Assembly: GCF_011440305.1 (NCBI RefSeq)
Contig: NZ_JAAOIW010000003.1
Location: 551,577 to 615,576, forward strand
DNA length: 64,000 nt
From: Paenibacillus agricola
GTDB taxonomy: Bacteria > Bacillota > Bacilli > Paenibacillales > NBRC-103111
Direction of reading: 5' to 3'
Under the pieces are notes generated by a model that was not told the DNA's origin, did not search any database, and saw nothing but the letters and a program-made list of their open reading frames with translations. Each line of letters begins with the position of its first letter. Positions within the stretch are counted from its first letter, which is position 1. Below are positions 33,422 to 40,627 of the stretch, piece by piece. A program made the position numbers and the translations under genes.

Positions 33422-34396
33422 TTATTCATTCAAAGCTTTTTTCAAAGCTGCCACATTATTTTTCATTACTCCGACATAGTCGAGATTTTTTTTCATTTCC
33501 TCATCCGTCAGCCCTTCGAGTGGGTTCAATACTTCCGTCTTGGCACCAATTTCTTTGGCTATTGTTGCGGCTACCTTCGGATCAACCAGCGATTCGAAAA
33601 AGATCGTCTTTACTTGTTTTTCCTTAGCAAACTTAATGATGCTTACCATCTTATCAGGAGTTGGCTCCTGCTCTGGGGAAAGTCCGGCAATCGGAACTTG
33701 TACAAGTCCATATTCCTTCGCTAAATAAGCAAATGCTGCATGCTGGGTGACGAATTCCTTACGCTTGGGATTGTTCAAATCTGTTTTGAAGGATTGATCC
33801 AGCTCTTTCAGCTTGGCTATGTAAGCATCCGCATTTTTCTTGTAATCGTCCTTGTGGGCAGGATCCGCTTTTTCCAGTGCCGCTTGAATGGAAGCTACTT
33901 GCTGCTGCGCTAGCGCCGGGCTCAGCCACACATGAGGATCTTGCCCACCGTCATGGTGCTCCTCTACCTTGGCTCCATCCTTCTTTGGTTCTTCTTTGTG
34001 TTCTTCTTCCTCTTCCAAGCCTTCAAGCAAATCAATACCTTTGCTAGCTTCTACCACAACCCGTTTATCATTAGCGGCGCTCTTCAAGGATGCTTCCGCC
34101 CAGCCTTCAACGATCCCGTTATAGACGAATACATCGGCTTCTTTAATCAGCTTCATTTCTTGCGCTGAAGGTTCCCAATCATGCGGCTCCACTCCTGCTG
34201 GAACTAAACCGATCACCTCCGCATGGTCACCTGCCACTTGCTTCGTGAATTCTACCATCGGGTAAAATGAAGCTGCGACCTTGAGCTTTTTGCCGCTGAA
34301 TGCGGAAAGAGAATCTGGTTTGGAGTTGCCACAACCCGTAAGTACAATGCTTGAGGCTACTGCCATAATAAATGATGCCTTCAACCATGCCTTCAT
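33422..34396 (-). CDS. znuA: Zinc ABC transporter substrate-binding lipoprotein
   Basis: A 324-residue cluster A-I metal-binding protein. A lipoprotein signal (VLTGCGNS) precedes the first metal-ligand histidine in VEPHDWEPS. An acidic/His-rich flexible loop (EEEEEHKEEPKK ... VEEHHDGGQDPHVW) is typical of zinc-specific members, with further ligands near VTQHAAFAYLAKEYG. It is the third gene of znuCBA, two bases after the permease stop; its GGAGG lies in the end of znuB. Confidence 0.92.
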   Translation of the reverse strand: MKAWLKASFIMAVASSIVLTGCGNSKPDSLSAFSGKKLKVAASFYPMVEFTKQVAGDHAEVIGLVPAGVEPHDWEPSAQEMKLIKEADVFVYNGIVEGWAEASLKSAANDKRVVVEASKGIDLLEGLEEEEEHKEEPKKDGAKVEEHHDGGQDPHVWLSPALAQQQVASIQAALEKADPAHKDDYKKNADAYIAKLKELDQSFKTDLNNPKRKEFVTQHAAFAYLAKEYGLVQVPIAGLSPEQEPTPDKMVSIIKFAKEKQVKTIFFESLVDPKVAATIAKEIGAKTEVLNPLEGLTDEEMKKNLDYVGVMKNNVAALKKALNE

Positions 34397-34398
34397 AA

Positions 34399-35307
34399 TT
34401 AATTTCCTCCAGATTCTTTGGTAAATGGATCTTTAGTAAAGCCCTTCACTTCGCTTTGATCCACATTGTTCTGCGTATCCAGTCCTTTATTTCCAGCTTT
34501 TCTCAGCTTTAAAACTAATTTTTGGATAGCAATCCCTATTATTAGAAAGGCTAGTAGTACAAGTGCAATGGTACCTCCTGGAGGCGTGCTAAACTCATAG
34601 GAAGCCGTCAGTCCGCTGAATACGCCAACCAGGCCAATCAACATCGATATAAATAATGACGAAACAAAGCTCGGAGCAATACGAATCGCCAATGCAGCAG
34701 GTAGTATAATCAAGGAAGATACCAGCAGCACCCCAACGATAGGCATCGCTGCTGCTACGATCATGCCTGTGACGATACTGAAGCCAAGCGAAATTTGCTT
34801 GACTGGAAGACCATTGGTTCTCGCAGTTTCCTCGTCAAACGTAATTTGGTATAAAGGCCGGCGAAGCGCGTAGAAAAAAATGCCGCCAACAAGTGCAGCT
34901 CCGACCATCATGTAAAGCTCTGTTTCATTGACAGCCACTACGGAGCCAAACAAATAAGCGGAGAAGCCTTTGTTGATGCTTTGATTTAAGCTCATCAATA
35001 CAACCGCCGTTGATAACCCGCCGATCATAATGATCGCAACTGAAATTTCACTATAGGTTTTATACGATCGCCGGACATATTCAACCGCAATCGCTCCAAT
35101 GACCGCAACGACAAACCCCATTAAAGCCGGATTGACATGCAAGACGGCACCCGCGGCAACGCCGGCCAGTGAAACATGGGACAGCATATCCGCCATGAGC
35201 GCTTGGCGCCGCAGCATCAAGTAAACGCCCAGTACCGAAGCGATTACTGCAATAATGCCGCCGGCGTAAAATGCCCTCTGCATGAAGTCGTAGTGCAGCA
35301 TTTCCAT
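34399..35307 (-). CDS. znuB: Zinc ABC transporter permease
   Basis: A 302-residue ABC-3 family permease with about nine hydrophobic segments and the family segment RRQALMADMLSHVSLAGVAAG near residue 35. The start ATG 35307 has AAGGAG upstream and overlaps the 3' end of znuC by 64 bp. The cytoplasmic C-terminal tail is longer than usual, about 35 polar residues. Confidence 0.9.
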   Translation of the reverse strand: MEMLHYDFMQRAFYAGGIIAVIASVLGVYLMLRRQALMADMLSHVSLAGVAAGAVLHVNPALMGFVVAVIGAIAVEYVRRSYKTYSEISVAIIMIGGLSTAVVLMSLNQSINKGFSAYLFGSVVAVNETELYMMVGAALVGGIFFYALRRPLYQITFDEETARTNGLPVKQISLGFSIVTGMIVAAAMPIVGVLLVSSLIILPAALAIRIAPSFVSSLFISMLIGLVGVFSGLTASYEFSTPPGGTIALVLLAFLIIGIAIQKLVLKLRKAGNKGLDTQNNVDQSEVKGFTKDPFTKESGGN

Positions 35308-35960
35308 CCACCCTGCTCCTTTCTTTCGAGCTCGATGATCCGGTCCAGATAGCTGTTTACTTCCGACAGTCCATGCGTAACCATAACAACAGTAGTTCCG
35401 TGCTCTTTTACTTGATGGTGCATCAATTCGTAAAAGCCGTACCGGCTTTCTTGATCCATTCCTGTCGTGGGCTCATCCATCACCAATAAATCCGGCTCTT
35501 GTGCCAAGGCACGGGCGATGCAAATCCGTTGCTTTTGCCCACCTGAGAGCTCGCCTATTTTACGGTGGCGCTGGTCCCACATCCCGACCTGGCGCAACGC
35601 ACGCTCTGTGATTTCATGGTCAGCTGGCTGCAGCTTACGGAACCATGAGCCTTTGCTGTAGCGGCCCGAGAGCACGAACTCCATAATTTTGCTTGGAAAT
35701 CCGCTATTGAAGGAAGCGATTTGCTGCGGGACGTAGCCAACCGTCAATTTACCGCCCTTCTCACTGGTAGCCGATAGCTGGACGTCTCCACTCCACGGCT
35801 TAAGCAGCCCTAACGCCAGCTTAAGCAGCGTTGTTTTGGAAGCACCATTGGGGCCGACTACAGCCACAAATTCGCTGGAGTAAATATCCAGATCAACATC
35901 CTCTAGACAGGGTATTTCATTATATCCGAATACAACCTTGTTCATCGATGCAAGCAGCAT
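35244..35960 (-). CDS. znuC: Zinc ABC transporter ATP-binding protein
   Basis: A 238-residue ATPase. The Walker A is GPNGASKT, where Ser stands before the Lys instead of the usual Gly. I recall the same substitution in Bacillus ZnuC, so it is likely a family trait and not a defect. Signature LSGGQKQR, Walker B LLVMDEPTTG, H-loop MVTHG. It ends in a Cys-bearing tail (GGWKCCTTTSC) overlapping znuB. ATG 35960 is chosen, with AGGA eight bases upstream. First gene of the zinc-uptake operon. Confidence 0.9.
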   Translation of the reverse strand: MLLASMNKVVFGYNEIPCLEDVDLDIYSSEFVAVVGPNGASKTTLLKLALGLLKPWSGDVQLSATSEKGGKLTVGYVPQQIASFNSGFPSKIMEFVLSGRYSKGSWFRKLQPADHEITERALRQVGMWDQRHRKIGELSGGQKQRICIARALAQEPDLLVMDEPTTGMDQESRYGFYELMHHQVKEHGTTVVMVTHGLSEVNSYLDRIIELERKEQGGWKCCTTTSCRGHFTPAALLQ

Positions 35961-36016
35961 AATCCATTTCCTTTCCGGCAGAAGCTTCCTCATAATAAAG
36001 GAGCCTTCTTTAATAA

Positions 36017-36027
36017 GTAATTATTAC
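36017..36027. promoter_or_regulatory. Zur-type operator proximal to znuC
   Basis: GTAATTATTAC flanked by AA and GAT, 57-67 bp upstream of the znuC start and downstream of a hairpin terminator. Confidence 0.7.
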
Positions 36028-36041
36028 GATATGTTAACTAA

Positions 36042-36065
36042 GAAAAAAGCTTCTACAAGAAGCTT
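36042..36065 (-). terminator. Terminator-like hairpin inside the znuCBA leader
   Basis: On the minus strand AAGCTTCT-TGT-AGAAGCTT followed by TTTTC, a compact 8-bp perfect stem plus T tract. It lies between the distal promoter with its two Zur boxes and the third Zur box. It may cause premature termination or be part of a regulatory leader. Confidence 0.6.
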
Positions 36066-36087
36066 AATAGGAACTGGAATATAAATA

Positions 36088-36119
36088 GTAATGATTACTT
36101 TTCTAATAGTAATAATTAC
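36088..36119. promoter_or_regulatory. Tandem Zur-type operators
   Basis: GTAATGATTAC at 36088-36098 and GTAATAATTAC at 36109-36119. Their centres are 21 bp apart, two helical turns, on the same DNA face. The second begins eight bases past the -10 box of the promoter next to it, so bound Zur would cover the transcription start. Confidence 0.75.
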
Positions 36120-36126
36120 TTTTTTC

Positions 36127-36155
36127 ATTCTACCAGCCTATGCTCTTTAAGTCAA
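36127..36155 (-). promoter_or_regulatory. Promoter of the znuCBA operon
   Basis: On the minus strand TTGACT, 17-bp spacer, TAGAAT, directly followed by the tandem Zur boxes. This is the clearest promoter in the zinc region. Confidence 0.75.
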
Positions 36156-36202
36156 TGCTAACTTAGCGTTCCATTTTACTTACCAGAACCATAAAAAGGC
36201 AA

Positions 36203-36340
36203 TCAAAAACGTGCTAATTCTTGAGGTTGTAAAGCGTTGGCGACACCCCTTCCCGCAGGTTTAATATGTTTAATAGTAATTATTACTATTAAACATATTA
36301 AACCACAAATCCTTTTAATAGGCAAGCATTCTTCACACAT
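36203..36340 (-). CDS. Possible 45-residue Cys-containing membrane peptide
   Basis: An ATG with AAAGGGAG ten bases upstream opens a 45-codon frame beginning MCEEC and running through a hydrophobic stretch (ICGLICLIVIITIKHIKP), which is encoded by the 47-nt palindrome. It may be a real small zinc-regulated protein, but palindromic AT-rich DNA easily gives such hydrophobic codons, so I treat it as doubtful. Confidence 0.22.
   Translation of the reverse strand: MCEECLPIKRICGLICLIVIITIKHIKPAGRGVANALQPQELARF
36258..36304. repeat. Perfect 47-nt palindrome centred on a Zur box
   Basis: Two 23-nt arms, identical inverted copies (GGTTTAATATG... and its exact complement), flank a single central T. 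The innermost 11 bases are GTAATTATTAC, the Zur-type box. The element lies between the CE7 esterase gene and the znuCBA promoter, about 100 bp upstream of that promoter, and has no T tract behind it on either strand. The rest of 36156-36473 holds only the doubtful 45-codon frame and a poly-T run at 36363-36372 on the minus strand that may mark the esterase terminator. Confidence 0.8.
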
Positions 36341-36473
36341 TTTTTCGTATCTCCCTTTGCATACAAAAAAAAACCGGACAGGCTGGACTAGAATAGTCTC
36401 ACCCATTCGATTCTTAAAGCAGCTACAATGTCGCAACCAGCTTCGTAATTCCAGCCTTCTCCTCAGGTAACAG

Positions 36474-37469
36474 CTAATGCCTCTTGAGCTTATCTTCATT
36501 CTTTCCCAAAAAATTCTTGCTGACAAAATCCAGCATAAGCCGATTATGGTAAGTCCGAACCTCATGCCCTGAAAACGGATAAGCATGGATCTCCTTACTG
36601 CTCTGAATCCGGTTATAAGCCGCATAAATGGTTTCCGGCAAACATACGGTATCCTTCAGCCCAACGGACATCATAACGGGTACCTTAATGCGATCAGCCA
36701 GATTTAATATATCAAAATAGCTGAGTGTCTCCAGCACCTCGTCCAGCCGGTCGGGAAACCGTGCTACAAAAGCCGCTGCCTCTGTAAGGGAGCCGGTTGA
36801 TGTCAGCATGCCCTGATCCATCTGGCACATGTTTGGAATACTGGCTATAGCTATGGCCGGCTTGTCGCTTAATGCTGCTGTGATCAAGACAAGCCCACCG
36901 CCTTGGCTGCCGCCAACAAGGGCAATCCTTGAGCTGTCGACCTCGGGCTGCTCGCTCACCCAGTCCACAGCTTTAAGGCTGTCGATGGTAATTGCTTTGT
37001 AATAGCAGGTATCCTTGTCCAATATACCCTGTGTCATCCAGCCTTTGACCATACCAAAGGATTGCTCCAGATTGTTGCCTGTGTCGCCGCCCTGTCCACG
37101 AACATCGACAGCAAATACGGCAACGCCCATTAGCAGCCATTGGCTGTACTGCTCGGGATATTCGCTCCCTCCCGAATAACCCGGGTAAATAATAACGCAA
37201 GGCAGATTCGTCTGAGGAACGAACTTCGGCAATAGATACCAGCCATGAACCTTGGTATGGTCAAAGCCTTCGTAGGTAACTCGGTAAGCATCAACATAAG
37301 GCTGCGGGCATGGCGCCTGCTCCCGCGTAGCGTTAAGCGGTTTATGTGCAAAGCTCTCGAGCGTTTGCTCCCAATAGCTATGTAAATCCTCTCTAGCGGT
37401 TAGCGGAGGGTATAATTGTAGCAGCTCGTCGATTTTTCTTTGGATGGCATTGGAATATTCCTGTGTCAT
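36474..37469 (-). CDS. Carbohydrate esterase family 7 acetyl esterase (AXE1-like)
   Basis: A 331-residue acetyl xylan esterase/cephalosporin-C deacetylase type enzyme. The family marks are RGQGGD (RGQ motif), the nucleophile elbow GGSQGGG, and the catalytic His in SGHEV, with the acid in VGLKDTVC. Intracellular, no signal peptide; it deacetylates imported short oligosaccharides. It stands alone at a locus with no xylan genes near it. Confidence 0.88.
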   Translation of the reverse strand: MTQEYSNAIQRKIDELLQLYPPLTAREDLHSYWEQTLESFAHKPLNATREQAPCPQPYVDAYRVTYEGFDHTKVHGWYLLPKFVPQTNLPCVIIYPGYSGGSEYPEQYSQWLLMGVAVFAVDVRGQGGDTGNNLEQSFGMVKGWMTQGILDKDTCYYKAITIDSLKAVDWVSEQPEVDSSRIALVGGSQGGGLVLITAALSDKPAIAIASIPNMCQMDQGMLTSTGSLTEAAAFVARFPDRLDEVLETLSYFDILNLADRIKVPVMMSVGLKDTVCLPETIYAAYNRIQSSKEIHAYPFSGHEVRTYHNRLMLDFVSKNFLGKNEDKLKRH

Positions 37470-37593
37470 GTTAGGGTTGTCCTTTCCATCATTTAATTTA
37501 ATAAATTAATAATTTATCAAATATTTACTATTTAATGATGATACCATACCAAGAACTATAAAATGAATAAAAATGGTTAGTAAGAAGCGCAAA

Positions 37594-37617
37594 GAAAAAT
37601 CACCCCTAGGGGTGATC
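37594..37617 (-). terminator. Intrinsic terminator of the zinc-ribbon gene
   Basis: On the minus strand GATCACCCC-TAG-GGGTGATTTTTC, a compact GC-rich stem with T tract, 60 bp after the stop. Confidence 0.75.
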
Positions 37618-37676
37618 GCATTAGAAGCTTTACTCTTCCCTTTACATCCACTTGGATCCTTCTTGCAGCTTGCAGC

Positions 37677-38138
37677 TTACATCACAATCCCGCAATGCGA
37701 GCAAAATTTCGTATCCGCTTCATTGGGCGTTCGGCAAACCTGGCAAAGCAGAAAAACCTCTGCCGCTGCGGCTTCTTCTTGAGGTACATCAGGGAAAGCG
37801 AACCCACAAGCCGGACAAAATTTCACATTGCTTGCAACCATTTTTCCGCAACGGCATTCCTTGACATGCTTAGCTTGCTTGATCTTTAGATCAATGGATT
37901 GGATATCCTGGCGCAGAAGCCGAATATGCTCACAATAGGCGACGATTTCTTTCTCCGCCTGCTTCCAGTTACCGGCCTCATACGCTTGGTAGACAGCCTC
38001 ACCGATCAGCTTGCACGACTTCTCCTGCTCCTTCTCTTTGGATGAGATTTGGACGCGCAGCTTCGTCGTTTCCACCGTTTGTTGCGCCTTTTTGGCTGCC
38101 TCCGATGCTCCCTGCTTCATTTTATCAAAAAATGACAT
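37677..38138 (-). CDS. Coiled-coil protein with two C-terminal zinc ribbons
   Basis: A 153-residue protein. The N-terminal two-thirds is helical (SFFDKMKQGASEAAKKAQQT...). It is followed by two zinc ribbons: CRCGKMVASNVKFCPACG near 100-118 and CQVCRTPNEADTKFCSHCG at the end. Such zinc_ribbon_2/DZR proteins are common in Firmicutes and mostly uncharacterised. ATG 38138 has AAGGGAG eight bases upstream; two codons earlier is another ATG. Context gives no function. Confidence 0.75.
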   Translation of the reverse strand: MSFFDKMKQGASEAAKKAQQTVETTKLRVQISSKEKEQEKSCKLIGEAVYQAYEAGNWKQAEKEIVAYCEHIRLLRQDIQSIDLKIKQAKHVKECRCGKMVASNVKFCPACGFAFPDVPQEEAAAAEVFLLCQVCRTPNEADTKFCSHCGIVM

Positions 38139-38260
38139 GTCCATTGCTCCCTTCACTCGCAATATTCGTAATATCCCTTACTACAACGTTATGACGGATA
38201 GAGAGCCGCTCATACCATTTTTCGAACAAAAAGCTCAATATGGCGTCCATTAAGCTTTAG

Positions 38261-38359
38261 TCAGGTGAAAAATTTACGAAGCATCGAAATAGACAATAAA
38301 ACGACGACAATCAGACATACGATCATGAGCCGTTTTTCCTGCTTGTCGAATTTATTCAT
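38261..38359 (-). CDS. Small single-pass membrane protein (32 residues)
   Basis: A short frame with a GGAG-type site upstream and ATG start. It has a basic cytoplasmic start (MNKFDKQEKR), one hydrophobic helix (LMIVCLIVVVLLSISML), and RKFFT at the end. It lies between the Nfu-type gene and the zinc-ribbon gene on the same strand. Orphan small membrane proteins of this kind are frequent, and I do not recognise it. Confidence 0.5.
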   Translation of the reverse strand: MNKFDKQEKRLMIVCLIVVVLLSISMLRKFFT

Positions 38360-38488
38360 AATTCCAACCACTCCTTCTCTGCCGCAACACAGCACTTCCG
38401 ATTCACGGCGGATATATGACAAAAAACACCCCCTTCATCGCGATCTATCACGATTTCTGGAGATGCTCGCTACTACTACTCATGTCAA

Positions 38489-38758
38489 TTAAGCGTAAAC
38501 GGCTTGAAAAACTTCTTTCACTTGCGGCAAAATTGTATCCCATTCAGCGTCTGCTGTTTTACTGACCGTAACAAAATCTCGAATCCCAAATATGTTGTCG
38601 ATACCCGCTATCGCAAGCAGTGCAAGTGCCAACGGATGCTCAGTTTCATCTCCGGCTTTCAGGGATGTACTTCGCGCTCCTTCGAATAAGGTTTGATTCG
38701 TATTGATTTTGACCGAATTTGGGTTAGGTGTATGTTGAATACTGATTTCTATTGCCAT
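38489..38758 (-). CDS. Nfu/NifU N-terminal domain protein
   Basis: An 89-residue stand-alone Nfu_N domain. It opens with ISIQHTPNPNSVKINTNQTL and contains the GIDNIFGIRDFVTVSKT segment characteristic of the scaffold N-domain. It lacks the CxxC iron-sulfur domain, so it may be an accessory or regulatory form. RBS GAGGGAG. Confidence 0.8.
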   Translation of the reverse strand: MAIEISIQHTPNPNSVKINTNQTLFEGARSTSLKAGDETEHPLALALLAIAGIDNIFGIRDFVTVSKTADAEWDTILPQVKEVFQAVYA

Positions 38759-38949
38759 GTAATCACTCCCTCAATATGTTGAAATATACAGTATCGAGTG
38801 CCATAAGTACAGAAAAAGACCCAAGCGTTTTTTCGGCCAAGGCTAATCGAAGTCGGTAGTCTCATGATATGTCTTGTTTCTACTTGTATTTTTGCTACAA
38901 TGGGGAAATGTGCAATCAGATAGACCGTATAAGCGGAGGAGGAAATGTT

Positions 38950-39744
38950 ATGAAAGGATTTATACTGGATTTGGATGGAACCTTATACGATGGAGATGCC
39001 CCAATTCCTTATGCGCCTGAATTTATTCAATGGCTGCGTGACAACAGCTATCCCTATTTATATGTGACGAATAATTCGTCACGCACGCCTGAGCAAGTCG
39101 CAGCCCACCTGAGAAAAGCAGGCATCAATGCTTTGCCCGAGGAGGTGCTAACCTCATCGCAAGCGGCTGCCTTATATATGAAGGAACGTAATATCGGCAA
39201 GCATGTATATGCGATTGGGGAGATCGGGCTAAAGCAAGCGCTTCAGGAGGTCGGCTTTAAAATAGTCGAAGAAGGCGAGCAGCCTGATTTCGTAGTTCAG
39301 GGGATTGACCGTGAGTTCAGCTACTCGAAGCTTGCTCATGCGGTTCGCTTTATTCGCAGCGGTGCAGCCTTCGTGCTGACTAATCCCGACCACCTGCTGC
39401 CGATGAATGGTGAGGTGCATCCGGGTGCAGGCTCCATCGCGGCTAGCATCGAACGGGCAAGCCAGACGGAGCCGACCATTATTGGCAAGCCCTCGCCGAT
39501 CATCATGAACTATGCGATTGCCAAGCTGGGGCTGCCGTTCAATCAAATCTGGGTCGTGGGTGATAACCTCCAGACCGATATACAGGGCGGGTTGGCTGCT
39601 GGCTGCCGGACTGCGCTTGTCCTGACCGGCCTTGTTAGCCGCGGTACACTTGCGGAGTATGAGCAGCGTACAGGCGTTCACGCCGAGCTTGTATGCGACC
39701 ATTTGATGAAGCTTGCAGAAGCTTTGTCAGACAAAGCAGATTGA
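38950..39744 (+). CDS. HAD-superfamily phosphatase, class IIA (NagD-like)
   Basis: A 264-residue phosphatase. Motif I DLDGTLYDGD with the nucleophile Asp, motif II VTNNSSRTP, a C2-type cap between, motif III Lys in IIGKPSP, motif IV GDNLQTDIQGG. Probably acts on small phosphosugars or nucleotides. The start ATG 38950 sits behind GGAGGA; the frame from 38869 is not used. The last coding codons are part of a 9-bp tandem repeat that continues past the stop. Confidence 0.85.
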   Translation: MKGFILDLDGTLYDGDAPIPYAPEFIQWLRDNSYPYLYVTNNSSRTPEQVAAHLRKAGINALPEEVLTSSQAAALYMKERNIGKHVYAIGEIGLKQALQEVGFKIVEEGEQPDFVVQGIDREFSYSKLAHAVRFIRSGAAFVLTNPDHLLPMNGEVHPGAGSIAASIERASQTEPTIIGKPSPIIMNYAIAKLGLPFNQIWVVGDNLQTDIQGGLAAGCRTALVLTGLVSRGTLAEYEQRTGVHAELVCDHLMKLAEALSDKAD

Positions 39745-39762
39745 GCAGATTGAGCAGATTCA
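39736..39762. repeat. Threefold 9-bp tandem repeat over a stop codon
   Basis: GCAGATTGA twice then GCAGATTCA. The first copy contains the phosphatase stop codon, so the reading frame end has been duplicated by replication slippage with no effect on the product. Confidence 0.7.
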
Positions 39763-39900
39763 ACAAGCTTATCTTTATTCAAGCTTAACTAGCTGGTTAA
39801 CTCAAATTAGCCGTTCTATTGTTCTGTTATTATTTCATTAAAATTAATCAGGTCATCTGATGACCCTATCTTATTAATTTACGATAATATAAACATGGTT

Positions 39901-39940
39901 AAGAGCTGTCCCGAAAGCACATCGGGCAGCTCTTTTTTTT
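39901..39940. terminator. Bidirectional intrinsic terminator
   Basis: AAGAGCTGtCCCGA pairs with TCGGGcAGCTCTT followed by TTTTTTTT. It ends the HAD gene and the convergent padR gene. The interval 39763-39900 holds no gene. Confidence 0.88.
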
Positions 39941-39962
39941 CCATCCTTTTAACTCTTTCTCT

Positions 39963-40550
39963 TTAAACGCTTTCTCTGTCCTCACAACTGGATTCCTCCA
40001 AGGGAAGCCCAATCTCGCTCAAGCGTCCGTCCTTGGCGTCCTGCGCCAGATGCTCCAGCCAGCGCAGCTGCGTAATGCCATGCTCGTAAGCACAATGCAT
40101 CATATGCAGCACGCTCCGGGGCACAGTAGGCACATGCTCGTCGTAAATTTCCTTCATTTTGCGGTTTTTTTGCTGCTGTTCCTCGATTTTTTTAAGTATT
40201 ATTTGATGGATCTTTTCGTGGTCGCCATGGCTTGCAAACATAAGCGCTGTTGCAATCGGATAATATACCGGCGCTTTTTCCTCAAACTGCTGGAGCAGCA
40301 GCTCTTGGAAAAGCAGCTTGCCAGCCGATGTAATGGTGTAAATCGTACGATCTGGCCGGCTGCTGTCCTTGACGATTTCGACAGTATCGATATGCTGGTT
40401 TTTTTTCAGCTGCTCGATGGCGTAATACAAGGAGCCGTCGCGCATTTTGATGTAATGGTGCATGGCGCGCTCGATCATCGTTTGCCGAATTTCATAGGGA
40501 TGGCTGTCTTTTTCCATTAAAAGCCCCAAGATAACCAGCTTCATTGACAT
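39963..40550 (-). CDS. PadR-family transcriptional repressor
   Basis: A 195-residue PadR regulator. The winged-helix part (SMKLVILGLLMEKDSHPYEI ... DGSLYYAIEQLKKNQHI) carries the PadR core. A long second domain (about 95-195) holds the dimer-forming helices, the Vir-like C-terminus. It is the second gene of a pair with the DHA2 pump, and its likely operator occurs upstream of both genes. ATG 40550 has AGGGG ten bases upstream. Confidence 0.85.
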   Translation of the reverse strand: MSMKLVILGLLMEKDSHPYEIRQTMIERAMHHYIKMRDGSLYYAIEQLKKNQHIDTVEIVKDSSRPDRTIYTITSAGKLLFQELLLQQFEEKAPVYYPIATALMFASHGDHEKIHQIILKKIEEQQQKNRKMKEIYDEHVPTVPRSVLHMMHCAYEHGITQLRWLEHLAQDAKDGRLSEIGLPLEESSCEDRESV

Positions 40551-40593
40551 TTCCACATATCCCCTTCTGTATCACAAGCCACAAAAGCACGAT

Positions 40594-40609
40594 GTTCAAA
40601 TTCGAATAG
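40594..40609. promoter_or_regulatory. Candidate PadR operator near padR
   Basis: GTTCAAATTCGAATAG, about 13 of 15 identical to the palindrome in front of the pump gene. It lies in the pump-padR gap. Confidence 0.6.
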
Positions 40610-40627
40610 ATTTCTGCCACACTTTTC

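Noticed and set aside
35244-35307. A 64-bp overlap of znuC and znuB as a possible frame error.
   Set aside because: ZnuB has its own AAGGAG and a normal N-terminus, and the ZnuC tail resembles that of Bacillus ZnuC as I recall it, so overlap is more likely than error.
35835-35858. A defective Walker A in ZnuC (Ser before the Lys).
   Set aside because: I recall the same GPNGASK motif in Bacillus ZnuC, and the remaining ABC motifs are intact, so it is taken as a family trait.
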